Positions 20,917-30,449 are shown, numbered from the stretch's first letter. The stretch is DNA of 64,000 nucleotides from Actinomyces sp. ph3 (GCF_000308055.1 NZ_CAGY01000007.1:1-64000); one strand, 5' to 3'. Numbers and translations: made by a program. Notes: generated by a model not told the origin, from the letters alone.

Positions 20917-20929
20917 GGAAGTGTTCCTT

Positions 20930-21649
20930 TCAGTGTGATTCGCTGAGCACAAGCGTACCGATTTTTTCGCCTCGTAGCGCTGCAGTAACGTTACCAGCTT
21001 CGGACATACCAAAGACGCGCATTGTGAGACCGTTTTCCTGCCCAAGAGCAAACGCTGCTGCATCAACAACCTTCAGACCTCGGCTCAAGGCATCTTGGTA
21101 GGTGACGAAGTCAAGTTTCTTCGCATCGGGGTTGATACGGGGATCATCATCATAGACGCCGTCCACACCATTCTTTGCGACAAGCAGTTCATCGCAATGA
21201 GTTTCCAAGGCTCGCTGCGCGGAGACGGTATCGGTGGAGAAATACGGAAGGCCCGCGCCGGCACCGAAAAGAACGACACGGCCTTTCTCCAAGTGACGGA
21301 TTGCGCGCAGAGGAATGTAAGGTTCTGCAACCTGCTGCATCGCAATAGCGCTCTGGACACGCGCGGGAACACCGGATTGTTCAATAAAGTCTTGAAGCGC
21401 CAGTGCATTCATGACGGTTCCGAGCATTCCCATGTAGTCGGCGCGGGAGCGGTCAAGCCCCTGCCGAGAGAGCTCAGCACCACGGAAAAAGTTACCTCCA
21501 CCAACAACGACTGCAACCTGGATCCCTGCGTGAACGGCATCTGCGATCTGTTCTGCAATTGACCGGACGACCGTGGGATCGAGGCCGACGGAACCTCCGC
21601 CGAAAGCCTCACCTGAGAGTTTGAGCAGGACGCGACGAGCAGCTGGCAT
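20930..21649 (-). CDS. pyrH: UMP kinase (uridylate kinase)
   Basis: A 239-residue hexameric amino-acid-kinase-fold enzyme that phosphorylates UMP to [17 protein letters not shown] at the start, [11 protein letters not shown] for the phosphate-binding loop, and [17 protein letters not shown] are characteristic. It lies 14 bases upstream of frr and after tsf, separated from tsf by a hairpin. Confidence 0.97.
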   Translation of the reverse strand: MPAARRVLLKLSGEAFGGGSVGLDPTVVRSIAEQIADAVHAGIQVAVVVGGGNFFRGAELSRQGLDRSRADYMGMLGTVMNALALQDFIEQSGVPARVQSAIAMQQVAEPYIPLRAIRHLEKGRVVLFGAGAGLPYFSTDTVSAQRALETHCDELLVAKNGVDGVYDDDPRINPDAKKLDFVTYQDALSRGLKVVDAAAFALGQENGLTMRVFGMSEAGNVTAALRGEKIGTLVLSESH

Positions 21650-21693
21650 GGATTCTTCTCCTTTGAATATGTGCTGAGTCGAAAGAGATAGGG

Positions 21694-21722
21694 CGATGGC
21701 CCCGCCAGAAGCGGGGCCATCA
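21694..21722 (-). terminator. Hairpin between tsf and pyrH
   Basis: An 11-bp perfect GC-rich stem (21695-21705 with 21711-21721) with a 5-base loop stands just after the tsf stop. No strong T-run follows on the minus strand, so it is more likely a partial terminator or mRNA end-stabiliser that sets the ratio of tsf to pyrH message. Confidence 0.65.
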
Positions 21723-21729
21723 CACGAAA

Positions 21730-22557
21730 TCAGGCGCCGACGTGGACGCGCACGAACTGGGTGACCTTTGCACCAGCCTCGCGCAGGACCTGTCCGACGG
21801 ACTTTGAAGGATCGCGGGCAAATGCCTGATCGACCAAGCAGTTGTCCTTGTAGAACGCTTCGAGGCGTCCCTGAACGATCTTCGGAACGATGTGCTCGGG
21901 CTTGCCTTCCTCAAGGGTGATCTTCTCGAGGGTTGCGCGCTCCTTGTCAAGGACATCGGCAGGAACCGAGTCGCGATCGAGGTAGGCGGGCATGTAAGCG
22001 GCGACGTGCATCGCGATATCGTGGGCAACGCCTGCACCTGCTGCGTCGGTGACGACGAAGACACCAACCTGCGGAGGCAGGTCAGGGCTGGTCTGGTGCA
22101 GGTAGAGATCAACGTTCTCGCCCTCAACGCGGATCACGCGGCGGATCTCAAGCTTTTCGCCGATGACAGCGGCCATAGCATCAAGCTGATCCTTAACGGT
22201 GGAGTCGCCCATGGGGGCTGCGAGCAGTGAGTCAACATCAGATGCACCGGAAGCAACTGCGGCTTCGAGCACCGACTTGGCGAAGTCAATGAACTTCTGG
22301 TTCTTTGCGACGAAGTCGGTCTCGGAGTTGACCTCAACCATAACGCCCACGCCATCTTGAACCGAAGCGGCAAGCAGACCTGCAGAGGCCTGACGACCTT
22401 CACGCTTGGACAGAGACTTCAGACCCTTGAGGCGAATGATCTCGAGAGCCTTCTCGGCATCGCCATCGGCTTCCTGGAGCGCCTTCTTGACGTCCATCAT
22501 GCCTGCGCCGGTCTTCTCGCGCAGAGCCTTCACATCAGCGGCAGTGAAATTAGCCAT
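21730..22557 (-). CDS. tsf: Elongation factor Ts
   Basis: A 275-residue nucleotide exchange factor for EF-Tu. The N-terminal UBA-like domain ([25 protein letters not shown]) and the TDFVAKN signature at about 81-87 are diagnostic. It follows rpsB by 20 bases and is cotranscribed with it. Confidence 0.98.
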   Translation of the reverse strand: MANFTAADVKALREKTGAGMMDVKKALQEADGDAEKALEIIRLKGLKSLSKREGRQASAGLLAASVQDGVGVMVEVNSETDFVAKNQKFIDFAKSVLEAAVASGASDVDSLLAAPMGDSTVKDQLDAMAAVIGEKLEIRRVIRVEGENVDLYLHQTSPDLPPQVGVFVVTDAAGAGVAHDIAMHVAAYMPAYLDRDSVPADVLDKERATLEKITLEEGKPEHIVPKIVQGRLEAFYKDNCLVDQAFARDPSKSVGQVLREAGAKVTQFVRVHVGA

Positions 22558-22577
22558 TACTGAATTCCTTTCTCAGC

Positions 22578-23414
22578 TCAGTCCTGTGCAGGCTTTTCGG
22601 ACTCTTCGGCAACGGCTGCTGCTGCGGACTCGTCAGCTGCAACTTCACCTTCGAGGAGTTCGCGCTCCCACTCAGCCAGAGGCTCGACTGCGGAGGAATC
22701 CTCAGAAGCATTCTTACGGCCGGCGCTGCGTGCAAGCAGGCCTTCAGCAACTGCGTCTGCAATCACGCGGGTCAGCAGTGCAACTGCGCGAATTGCGTCG
22801 TCGTTACCGGGAATGCGGTAGTCGACCTCGTCCGGATCAGCATTGGTGTCCAGGATGGCAACGATCGGGATGTTGAGCTTGCGAGCTTCAGAAACAGCGA
22901 GGTGTTCCTTCTTGGGGTCAACGATCCACACTGCGGAGGGAACCTTGGCCATATCGCGGATACCACCGAGGGTGCGAGCGAGCTTGTCCTTCTCGCGGCG
23001 CATCATGAGCAGTTCCTTCTTGGTGCGGCCCGAAGATGCCACATCGTCGAAGTCGATCTGCTCAAGTTCCTTCAGGCGCTGGAGGCGCTTGGAAACGGTG
23101 GAGAAGTTGGTGAGCATACCACCGAGCCAGCGGTGGTTCACATAGGGCATGCCAACGCGCTGTGCCTGCTCGGCGACAGCTTCCTGTGCCTGCTTCTTGG
23201 TGCCAACGAAGAGGATGGTTCCGCCGTGTGCAACGGTTTCCTTGACGAAGTCGAAGGCGATATCGATATCGGCAATGGTCTGCTCGAGGTCGATGATGTA
23301 GATGCCGTTACGTTCGGTGAGGATGAAGCGCTTCATCTTCGGGTTCCAACGACGGGTCTGGTGCCCGAAGTGAACGCCAGATTCCAGAAGCTGGCGCATG
23401 GTGACGATTGCCAT
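22578..23414 (-). CDS. rpsB: 30S ribosomal protein S2
   Basis: About 278 residues from the ATG at 23414 (AAAGGACG upstream). [20 protein letters not shown] is the standard start, and [15 protein letters not shown]-type sequence with VADAVAEG closes the core. A Glu/Ala/Ser-rich acidic tail of about 50 residues follows, common in actinobacterial S2. The open frame above the ATG is leader sequence. Confidence 0.97.
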   Translation of the reverse strand: MAIVTMRQLLESGVHFGHQTRRWNPKMKRFILTERNGIYIIDLEQTIADIDIAFDFVKETVAHGGTILFVGTKKQAQEAVAEQAQRVGMPYVNHRWLGGMLTNFSTVSKRLQRLKELEQIDFDDVASSGRTKKELLMMRREKDKLARTLGGIRDMAKVPSAVWIVDPKKEHLAVSEARKLNIPIVAILDTNADPDEVDYRIPGNDDAIRAVALLTRVIADAVAEGLLARSAGRKNASEDSSAVEPLAEWERELLEGEVAADESAAAAVAEESEKPAQD

Positions 23415-23769
23415 TGCATCGTCCTTTCCCCGCTGAGCGGGATCATGGGGTTTCCCCCGGTTTTCTCGGTTAATGTGCCTTTCGGCCCTGGTGCCATGAC
23501 GTTGCGACCCATTGGACCGTGACGCAACTGCCCCGGCACTTTCACTACCGTGAGGTGCTCGGAAAATGGCACGCGAAGTCATCCGCATAGCGAATGCTGT
23601 TCAATCCTACCGTATTCGTGAAGGAGATTCGGCCTTCAGAAGGTGCGCAATGACGAAATTCAGCTTGTGATTGCTCACTTTTTATCCACAGGGTATACGC
23701 CCTCTCCGTGTTTTCCACAGATTCAAGCATGCTCATGCATACAGATGTCTTTTAAAGAGATTGTGGTCT
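23415..23769. promoter_or_regulatory. Divergent rpsB / secreted M23-like promoter region with rpsB leader hairpins
   Basis: This 355-base gap separates divergent genes. Close to rpsB the transcript would form two small hairpins: cccgc-tga-gcggg (23429-23441) and gggg-ttt-cccc (23447-23457). The first lies next to the Shine-Dalgarno, so folding could affect S2 translation; S2 is known to autoregulate rpsB in other bacteria. On the other side, TATCCACAGGGTATAC-like sequence near 23685-23700 may belong to the promoter of the + gene. No small ORF is convincing. Confidence 0.35.
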
Positions 23770-24303
23770 ATGGCGATATTTCCTGATCTTCGAAAAAAAC
23801 TGACACACATAGGAGTGGCAACACTCGTTGCCTGCGCATTTCTAGGCTTACCGGCATACGGTGTCACTCCGCCCCATTCCGCTTCGCAGTGGCACCAGCC
23901 TTTTAGAGGCGGCTTCACCCTGGTTAAAGCTTTTAATCCACCGGATAGACCCTGGCTGAGCGGATCTCGAGGAGTATGGCTCAACCTCCATAACCCCCAA
24001 GGAATGATCGAATCACCATGCGACGGCAGGGTGATCTACAGCGCCGAGCTCGCTGGCCGAAAGGTTCTTTCAATTGACTGCGGCGGGATCCATTCGACTT
24101 TTGAACCGGTGGTTACCACGCTGCACACCGGCCAAAGCGTGACGCGTGGAGAGCAAATTGCCTCAGTTGCTCCTTTAGGGAGTGAATGGACAAGCACATC
24201 TATTCGAGAGGCACAGATTCATTGGGGAGCAAAAATCTCGCGCACTCGATATATCAACCCATTGCGAATGCTCACTGGGCACCCCAGACTTAAAACCCTT
24301 TGA
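23770..24303 (+). CDS. Secreted degenerate M23 (LytM-like) protein
   Basis: A 177-residue protein with an N-terminal signal peptide (basic start, then VATLVACAFLGLPAYG). The mature part aligns with actinobacterial M23 peptidase domains: SPCDGRVIYSAELAGRKVLSID, FEPVVTTLHTGQSVTRGEQI and IHWGAK. The N-terminal metal-site motif, normally H-R-G-V-D-L, reads S-R-G-V-W-L (66-71), so the His and Asp ligands are gone; His151 of the last motif remains. It is probably not a hydrolase and may be an amidase activator or a wall-binding module. It converges on xerC, whose stop is 5 bases away. Confidence 0.7.
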   Translation: MAIFPDLRKKLTHIGVATLVACAFLGLPAYGVTPPHSASQWHQPFRGGFTLVKAFNPPDRPWLSGSRGVWLNLHNPQGMIESPCDGRVIYSAELAGRKVLSIDCGGIHSTFEPVVTTLHTGQSVTRGEQIASVAPLGSEWTSTSIREAQIHWGAKISRTRYINPLRMLTGHPRLKTL

Positions 24304-24308
24304 ACACA

Positions 24309-25283
24309 CTAGGCACGCGGGTGCGCTTGTCGATAGATCGCACTTAGACGCTGGGCGTCAACATGCGTATATCTCTGCGTCGTTTGAAGCGAGGAATGCC
24401 CAAGCATTTCTTGTACTGCCCGAAGATCGGCTCCCCCACCCAAAATATGCGTTGCCGCGGTATGCCGAAGGGCGTGAGGTGCAATATCTCGAACCCCCGC
24501 GCGCGCACACATCCGATGGAGCATTCCTCGGATTACGCGCGGATCGATACGTTTGCCTTTGTCACCAACAAAGAGCGCCTTCCCTGCTTCGGGCTGGGCC
24601 AATTCTTGTCTTGGCCCATTGAGCCAACGCTGAAGAGCATTGAGACAAGTTCGAGTAAAGGGAACAACGCGTTCCTTGTTTCCTTTACCGATCACACGAA
24701 GGGTCATTCCCTGTTGATCAACCGAAGTCGTATCCAAGGAGCAGACTTCGCTCACACGCATTCCAGTCGCGTAAATAGTTTCCAGAATTGCCCAATCTCG
24801 TACTGTTGCTGGTGAGGGGTCATCACTGGCTTGGAGCGCTGCACATGCAAGGAGGCGTTCGGTGTCAGAAACTGTTTGGACCTGAGGAAGCTTCTGATCA
24901 CCGCGAGCGCTGGTCACAAGCAGCCCAGGATCGGTTGCGAGATAACCCCGACGGTGTGCCCACGCCGTGAATGAGCGTATCGAGGCAGTCTTCCGTGACA
25001 CAGTTGAGCGTGAGTTTCCCTTGCGAAGTTCATCCGCAAGCCACATGCGAATTGCGCGCAGGGTAACGACGTCATTGACGTTTTCTACTGTGAGCTCTTC
25101 AGTATCGGTATCTTCGAGAAATGAGTGTAAGTCTCCGATATAGGCACGCAGGGTATGCGGAGAAACTGCAGCATTAGCGCGCAGGTAGATCTCCCACGCT
25201 TCCAACAGTCTCTCTTCCATACCGTGCAGTTTAGCGATGCGGGGATTTACTTCGGTGCCAACCGCGCTCATCGTTTGCAACAT
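24309..25283 (-). CDS. xerC: Tyrosine recombinase XerC
   Basis: Up to 324 residues. It resolves chromosome dimers at dif with XerD. An N-terminal SAM-like core-binding domain (AVSPHTLRAYIGDLHSFLED) is followed by the catalytic domain with Arg in YATGMRVSEVCSL, the HALRHTAATHILGGG block, LGHSSLQTTQRYTHV (H and nucleophile Tyr). The first ATG (25283) has GAAGG close upstream and overlaps the end of dprA; the family alignment begins near Met22 (25220), so the true start is uncertain. It is the last gene of the rpsP-to-xerC block. Confidence 0.93.
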   Translation of the reverse strand: MLQTMSAVGTEVNPRIAKLHGMEERLLEAWEIYLRANAAVSPHTLRAYIGDLHSFLEDTDTEELTVENVNDVVTLRAIRMWLADELRKGNSRSTVSRKTASIRSFTAWAHRRGYLATDPGLLVTSARGDQKLPQVQTVSDTERLLACAALQASDDPSPATVRDWAILETIYATGMRVSEVCSLDTTSVDQQGMTLRVIGKGNKERVVPFTRTCLNALQRWLNGPRQELAQPEAGKALFVGDKGKRIDPRVIRGMLHRMCARAGVRDIAPHALRHTAATHILGGGADLRAVQEMLGHSSLQTTQRYTHVDAQRLSAIYRQAHPRA

Positions 25284-26388
25284 AACCTTCTAATTGAAGT
25301 CGGGCAAGCGCTATCTTCACGCTCTCTTCATCCAGACCAGCGGCAACCGCCGCTCTTTCAATTGTCATTGAACGCCTCTGCGGAAGTGCCTCAAATACTC
25401 TGCGCATCAGCGGCTGAAGCGCATCAATCCCCTCATCGGGGGCTGTTGGGTCCCCAAATAGTGGCATTTGGTTTTCTTCAGGAAGCTTCTCCCCAATCAT
25501 GTCGATAATATCTGCCCAATCACGAACGAGTATTCCTCCGTTACGTAACAGTTCGTGGACGCCGCGTGAAGCCTCTGAATAAACCGAGCCGGGAACTCCG
25601 CCAACAGGGGTCCCCATCTCTAGTGCCCAACGCGCAGTTGCCAGCGCACCCGAGCGCGGCGAGGCCTCGACGACAACAACCCCAGCGGCAGCTGCGGCTA
25701 TCAGGCGGTTCCTTCCTAAGAAGCGCCATTTTGCGGGCCGGAAAGTGCAGGGGACTTCTGATACTAAGGCCCCTCCACTCCTCAAAATCGCACGAAAAAG
25801 ATCGCTATTGCTAGCTGGGTAGAGGTTTCCCAATCCGCCAGCCATGTAGGCACAGGTCTGGCCACGAACATTAACGCTCCCCTGGTGCACCGCCGTATCT
25901 ATTCCTATTGCCCCACCCGAGATTGTGCAATAACCGCGATGAGACAGCTCTGAAGCCAGTTCACTTGCTACTTCGTTTCCATAGTGCGATGAGGCTCGAG
26001 CGCCAACGATTCCGATAGCGGGTGACTTCGGCATTTCTCCGATGACCCAGAGCAACCGAGGTCGCCCCTCCCCTAGTTTTTCAAAGCCACCTGGCCACTC
26101 AGGATCGCTCGGAAGAACAAGACGCCCACCGATTTTATTCAAGATTTCCAATTCAACGTGTGGATTCGCAGCCAAAGCGCGCGGTCGCCAACGCTTCCAG
26201 CAGGAACGAAATACTTCTTCCTCACTTCTCAAACACTGAGGGATTACCAGCGTCGAGGCCAAAATCCAAGATTTTGCTTCTTCGTCTCCCAAACGCAGTC
26301 GTAAAAGATCAAGGTGCGCATCCGATGGTTCACTCACGCTATTCCACCAGATTTCGTCGAGTAGTTCGGGTGTCTCATCCGATGCCAT
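25231..26388 (-). CDS. dprA: DNA-processing protein DprA
   Basis: About 385 residues. It binds incoming single-stranded DNA and loads RecA. The Rossmann-like core carries GIVGARASSHYG, ISGGAIGIDTAVHQG, GLGNLYP and SEVPCTFRPAKWRFLGRNRLIA. A winged-helix-like C-terminal domain (EALPQRRSMTIERAAVAAGLDEESV) is present. The ATG at 26388 has AAGGAGGGG upstream. It overlaps the end of comM upstream and the start of xerC downstream. With comM it hints at natural transformation, but both genes are widespread in non-competent actinobacteria. Confidence 0.93.
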   Translation of the reverse strand: MASDETPELLDEIWWNSVSEPSDAHLDLLRLRLGDEEAKSWILASTLVIPQCLRSEEEVFRSCWKRWRPRALAANPHVELEILNKIGGRLVLPSDPEWPGGFEKLGEGRPRLLWVIGEMPKSPAIGIVGARASSHYGNEVASELASELSHRGYCTISGGAIGIDTAVHQGSVNVRGQTCAYMAGGLGNLYPASNSDLFRAILRSGGALVSEVPCTFRPAKWRFLGRNRLIAAAAAGVVVVEASPRSGALATARWALEMGTPVGGVPGSVYSEASRGVHELLRNGGILVRDWADIIDMIGEKLPEENQMPLFGDPTAPDEGIDALQPLMRRVFEALPQRRSMTIERAAVAAGLDEESVKIALARLQLEGYVANDERGWHRSKSPHR

Positions 26389-27940
26389 AGTTCTCCCCTC
26401 CTTGCCTGAGCTGGAGAGCAGCAGAGAACTCATCCAGTCCAATCGAGTTTTTTCCCGAATAATCTGCGCACGTCCACATGAGTCGCAGTAAGCGATCCGC
26501 TCCCCTCATTGAGAGCCGACCTTGATCAACTGAGTGATCGATCATGCTTAGGATCTGATCCGAAGGCGGGTGAAGCGATCGAATCCACGAGCCCGCAACA
26601 TCCCGATTCAGACGCCACTCAGTACCTTTAAGTCGATGGGCAGCTCGTTCACGCGCTTCGCAGACCTTGTCTTTGAGTGCATGCGAAGTGAAGTGAGATG
26701 CACAAGCAAGATCCGCCTGACTGGGAACACGCATCGACAACGTGATGTCGATGCGATCAATCAGAGGTCCTGAAAGACGTGCCAGGTAACGCCTCCTTTG
26801 GATGGAAGAGCAGGAACACGAACGAATCCGTCCACCCAGGTGCCCACACGGACAGGGATTTGTCGCCATCACCAATTGGAAAGAAGCCGGGTAACGTGCC
26901 GTATGGCCTGAACGCTGGATACGCACCCAACCTGACTCCAGCGGTTGACGTAGAGAATCCAGAACTGCCGGCGCAAATTCTGTCGCTTCATCAAGAAACA
27001 GAATTCCTGCATGTGCCAATGAGGCGGCACCTGGGCGGATCACGCCGCTGCCTCCACCAACCATTGCGGGGATCGACATCGAGTGATGTGGAGCTTGAAA
27101 TGGAGGTTCTGTAAGCAATTGCCCACTACTCAAGTCCCCGGCAATCGAATGAATAGCGCTAGCGGTTAAGGCATCACTTTGGCCGAGTTCTGGAAGGATT
27201 GAAGGAAGTCTGGAAGCCATCATTGTCTTCCCGCTTCCGGGTTCCCCGATCATCATCAGATGATGGCCGCCCGAGGCCGCGATGGCGACAGCCTCGATTG
27301 CCGAGTTATGTCCGCGTACTTCAGAGAAGTCTCCTGCTCCCCCACTTCGCGTTCTTTCTTCCTCAGCGTTTTTAGGCACCGATTCTTGAGCGACTACCCC
27401 AAGTACTCGTGCTCGTTTTGCCTGCCCACCGAATGCCTGGACAAAGTCCGCGAGGTGCGCGAATGCGCACACTTCTATCCCTGGAACAAGAAGGGCTTCG
27501 CTGCGTGCCTCAAGAGGAACGAATACTCGGGTAATACCTGATCGTCGCGCCGAAATTACCGCGGGCAGAATTCCCGAAAGAGTATGCAGACTACCGTCCA
27601 ACGCAAGTTCGCCAATGAAGACTTCACCTGCAACTCCTGCGCTTTGGATCTTCGACGTTGCCAGAAGTATCGAGGCGGCAATGGAGAAATCAAATCCCGA
27701 GCCCGATTTTGGAAGCCCGGCGGGAGAAAGTCCGACCGTAACGTGTCGGTCGAGAACTTCCAACTCACAGGCCTGGAGCGCTGAGCGAACGCGATCGCGC
27801 GCTTCTCTTAAGGATGCATCCGGAAGTCCTACCAGGGTGAAATTCACCAACCCGCGGCCGACATGCGTTTCAACGTCGACAATATTTCCGTCTAAGCCCA
27901 CCAGAGCAATTGCGCGGGTGCGTGCAAGTGAAGAAGTCAC
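26375..27940 (-). CDS. comM: YifB/ComM-type Mg-chelatase-like AAA+ ATPase
   Basis: About 521 residues. ComM is a branch-migration helicase that helps integrate transformed DNA. An N-terminal ribosomal S5/LonC-like domain (GLPDASLREARDRVRSAL, VGLSPAGLPKSGS) is followed by an AAA+ core with Walker A GEPGSGKTMMA and Walker B ILFLDEATEF, and a C-terminal CPCG zinc-like loop. The GTG at 27940 overlaps the yraN stop (GTGA) and has AGGGGGAT upstream, better than the ATG at 27958. Confidence 0.92.
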   Translation of the reverse strand: MTSSLARTRAIALVGLDGNIVDVETHVGRGLVNFTLVGLPDASLREARDRVRSALQACELEVLDRHVTVGLSPAGLPKSGSGFDFSIAASILLATSKIQSAGVAGEVFIGELALDGSLHTLSGILPAVISARRSGITRVFVPLEARSEALLVPGIEVCAFAHLADFVQAFGGQAKRARVLGVVAQESVPKNAEEERTRSGGAGDFSEVRGHNSAIEAVAIAASGGHHLMMIGEPGSGKTMMASRLPSILPELGQSDALTASAIHSIAGDLSSGQLLTEPPFQAPHHSMSIPAMVGGGSGVIRPGAASLAHAGILFLDEATEFAPAVLDSLRQPLESGWVRIQRSGHTARYPASFQLVMATNPCPCGHLGGRIRSCSCSSIQRRRYLARLSGPLIDRIDITLSMRVPSQADLACASHFTSHALKDKVCEARERAAHRLKGTEWRLNRDVAGSWIRSLHPPSDQILSMIDHSVDQGRLSMRGADRLLRLMWTCADYSGKNSIGLDEFSAALQLRQGGENYGIG

Positions 27941-28338
27941 GCGATCCCCCTGAGCCATTCAATCTTCGGGGGATACCGCAAGAAGTCTACAGTTCCGCCT
28001 TCTCGCAGTTCTTGTCCGCAGGCTCTAGGCACCGTCAACGCAATAATGTCGATACGCAGTTTTGAGAAGAGCCTGCGCTGGCGAGCCCACTGGGCCGCAA
28101 GGCGACGCAGTTTGAGTACCTTCCGAGTATCAATTGATTCGAGCGCGCTTCCGTAACCAATACCAACGCGAGTGCGCACCTCGACAACGACTGCGGTATT
28201 TCCTTCGCGAGCAAGAATGTCGAGTTCTCCGCGATTTGAGTCGCGCCAATTGCGTTCAAGAACTTCTAATCCTTGTTCTTCAATGAAACGACACGCATAT
28301 TCTTCCCCCGCTTGACCGAGGTATTTTCTGTAGTCCAC
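27937..28338 (-). CDS. YraN (UPF0102) endonuclease-fold protein
   Basis: About 133 residues. LGQAGEEYACRFIEEQGLEVLERNWR and the GELDILAREGNTAVVVEVRTR block show the restriction-endonuclease-like (PD-D/E-x-K) UPF0102 family. Glu, Asp and Glu of the motif are present, but the usual Lys (E-V-K-T-R) is Arg. The GTG at 28338 with AAGGAG 5 bases upstream is preferred over the ATG at 28371. Function is unknown in detail. It is coupled to comM. Confidence 0.88.
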   Translation of the reverse strand: MDYRKYLGQAGEEYACRFIEEQGLEVLERNWRDSNRGELDILAREGNTAVVVEVRTRVGIGYGSALESIDTRKVLKLRRLAAQWARQRRLFSKLRIDIIALTVPRACGQELREGGTVDFLRYPPKIEWLRGIA

Positions 28339-28484
28339 CACAGCTCCTTCCCATTGAAGGAAGGATGACAAAACAGGGGGTCCAGGAAAGCAGTCACACC
28401 AAAATCTGTGGAAAACACCGATGAGGTGTCAGCCCTGTGGACAATACGCCTGCCGAAACAACGAGATGCACAAACAGATAAAGA

Positions 28485-28513
28485 AGCACGCATCGGATTA
28501 CCCGATACGTGCT
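28485..28513 (-). terminator. Terminator after the DUF2469 gene
   Basis: A 12-bp stem with one mismatch (28485-28496 with 28502-28513) lies 20 bases after the DUF2469 stop. On the minus strand the stem is followed by TTCTTTAT. It probably ends the upstream rpsP-to-DUF2469 transcript, so yraN-comM-dprA-xerC may have its own promoter in the 28339-28484 gap. Confidence 0.65.
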
Positions 28514-28532
28514 TTCGATTAGCAACACGAAC

Positions 28533-28832
28533 TTATGCGAGAGGTAGCTCTGGCTTGTTGAGTTCCTCGACGTTGACATCCTTGTAGGTGACAACTCGCA
28601 CTGAGTGTACGAATCGTGAGGAACGGTAAATATCCCAGACCCATGCATCGGTCAGGGTCAATTCAAAAAAGATATCCCCGCCAACGGGACGGGCCTGCAC
28701 ATCGACGTGGTTACACAGGTAGAAGCGACGTTCAGTTTCGACGACGTACTTGAACAAACCAATGACATCGCGATATTCGCGAAACAGTTCAAGTTCGAGG
28801 TTGTTTTCATACGATTCGATATCGCCAGCCAT
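28533..28832 (-). CDS. DUF2469 family protein
   Basis: A 99-residue soluble protein. YENNLELELFREYRDVIGLF, VVETERRFYLCNHV and DAWVWDIYRSSRFV with VTYKDVNVEELNKPEL match the actinobacterial DUF2469 family (Rv2901c type), always located between rnhB and yraN or nearby. Function is unknown. Conservation in this place suggests a housekeeping role. Confidence 0.93.
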   Translation of the reverse strand: MAGDIESYENNLELELFREYRDVIGLFKYVVETERRFYLCNHVDVQARPVGGDIFFELTLTDAWVWDIYRSSRFVHSVRVVTYKDVNVEELNKPELPLA

Positions 28833-28880
28833 GATCGCCTCCTGTGTTGCTCCAAGTATCTTAGAGCGCGACCGAGTAAT

Positions 28881-29606
28881 TCAGCCTTCGACACCCGGAA
28901 GCCGCCATGAGCGCCGGTGAAGCTCCGAGGGGCCCAAACGCTTCAAAGCATCGATATGTGCGGCCGAGGAATAGCCTTTGTTCGACGCCCATCCATATCC
29001 GGGGTCCTCGTATTCTTCCATCAAGCGGTCGCGAAAAACTTTCGCCGCAACTGAAGCAGCAGACACCGTCGCACACGATGCATCTGCCTTAACACGAGTA
29101 AGAACCTTTGGCGTAGAAACAGTGGGATAAAGTGGACCATCAAGATCGTCAAAAAGGTCCGGAGAATCGCTGAGCCAATCGTGGCATCCGTCCAAAATGA
29201 CAAGATCTGCATGAAAACCTCGATCGGATGCGGCCTTTAAAGCACGCCGTCCGGCAAGTCGAAGCGCGGCGATAATTCCATAACGATCGATCTCATCATT
29301 GCTTGCCTGACCAATTTCAATGCAGGGACTCCACTGAAAAACAGGCTCGTATAAGGCCTCGCGCGCGCGAAGACTAAGCATCTTTGAATCAGCGAGCCCC
29401 GGGAGAACTGGAATCCCGGCAGGAGGAGCGAAAGCCAACCCAACGCATACCGGACCGGCAAGAGACCCGCGTCCAACCTCGTCCATGCCGGCGACCACGC
29501 CTAAACTAGCTTGGAGCTCCTCTTCCCACTCACGAGTGGGAGTAATTTTGGACGAGCGCTTCGGTGCATTTCCGCGGCTCGAGGAAGTCTGCTTGGATGC
29601 GTTCAT
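28881..29606 (-). CDS. rnhB: Ribonuclease HII
   Basis: A 241-residue enzyme that cleaves RNA in RNA-DNA hybrids and single ribonucleotides in DNA. GMDEVGRGSLAGPVCVGL holds the D-E active site pair; DGCHDW and the late ADASCATVSAASVAAKV give the other Asp residues. The first 30 residues are a basic extension. Its ATG overlaps the lepB stop (ATGA at 29603-29606). Confidence 0.97.
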   Translation of the reverse strand: MNASKQTSSSRGNAPKRSSKITPTREWEEELQASLGVVAGMDEVGRGSLAGPVCVGLAFAPPAGIPVLPGLADSKMLSLRAREALYEPVFQWSPCIEIGQASNDEIDRYGIIAALRLAGRRALKAASDRGFHADLVILDGCHDWLSDSPDLFDDLDGPLYPTVSTPKVLTRVKADASCATVSAASVAAKVFRDRLMEEYEDPGYGWASNKGYSSAAHIDALKRLGPSELHRRSWRLPGVEG

Positions 29607-30355
29607 TTGGCATCGGGAACGTCAGCGAAAACCGAGCGATCCCCCAACCAGCTCAGGCGGTTGCTCGGCCAGATCACTGCGAAAGCACGCCCGACTACTG
29701 CACTTTCGGGCACGTATGGGGTTTGCCCGTTCCCCATGTGATAACGAGAATCCGCAGAATTTGAACGGTTGTCTCCCATAACCCACAGAGAGCCTTCAGG
29801 AACAGTGACGTCAAACGTTATTGACGAGGCCGCACCGTTGTTGGCGATGTAGGGCTCGGTGATCGTGACGCCGTTGACCTGAAGCTTTCCATCTGCCGTA
29901 CAGCAAGTCACGTGATCGCCGCCCAGGCCGATAACTCGCTTCACTAAGGTTTGTTCCCCACCAGCTGGAAGCAATCCGGTAAATTCAGCTGCTTTTCGCA
30001 AAGGCGAAGAGGTATTTGTTTCGTTCTTGGCAAGCCATCCCAAAGTGTCATCAAAAACGACAACATCTCCACGCTTGATATCCCCGGTGAAGTGGGAAAC
30101 GCGAGATACAGCGATGCGGTCTTTTTCAACCAGAGTATTACGCATCGATGCAGAAGGGATCCAAAAGACCTGTACAAGGAAAGCGCGTAGAAGCGAGGAG
30201 ATCACCAGGGCACAGACGACGATGACGGCAAGCTCACGCAACCAATTGAAGGGGTTCTTCCGTGCCCGACGTTCTTCGCGCTCAATGTCCTTAATCGAAG
30301 GGCCGTGAGCGACCGGCATTCGGACGGTTCTCCCACGTGCGCCTGATCGACTCAT
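29603..30355 (-). CDS. lepB: Signal peptidase I
   Basis: A 250-residue membrane protease that removes signal peptides from secreted proteins. A single membrane segment (about 43-64) is followed by WIPSASMRNTL with catalytic Ser70 and TLVKRVIGLGGD with general-base Lys139; GSLWVMGDNRSNSADSR is the conserved box near the end. AAAGGG lies upstream of the ATG. It sits between rplS and rnhB, as in many actinobacteria. Confidence 0.96.
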   Translation of the reverse strand: MSRSGARGRTVRMPVAHGPSIKDIEREERRARKNPFNWLRELAVIVVCALVISSLLRAFLVQVFWIPSASMRNTLVEKDRIAVSRVSHFTGDIKRGDVVVFDDTLGWLAKNETNTSSPLRKAAEFTGLLPAGGEQTLVKRVIGLGGDHVTCCTADGKLQVNGVTITEPYIANNGAASSITFDVTVPEGSLWVMGDNRSNSADSRYHMGNGQTPYVPESAVVGRAFAVIWPSNRLSWLGDRSVFADVPDAK

Positions 30356-30402
30356 AAACAGATCCCTTTCCTATGTCTACCGTAAATTCTCACACGTATG
30401 CG

Positions 30403-30434
30403 AAAGCCCGGCATCCTTAAGGATACCGGGCTTA
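30403..30434 (-). terminator. Terminator after rplS
   Basis: A 15-bp stem with one mismatch (30404-30418 with 30419-30433) stands just after the rplS stop; the tip must open to form a loop. Only three Ts follow on the minus strand, so read-through into lepB is possible. Confidence 0.65.
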
Positions 30435-30449
30435 TATCGCGAGCGAGTG

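Noticed and set aside
28266-28648. Short minus frames around the DUF2469-yraN gap
   Set aside because: They cross the terminator and lack ribosome sites or conservation.
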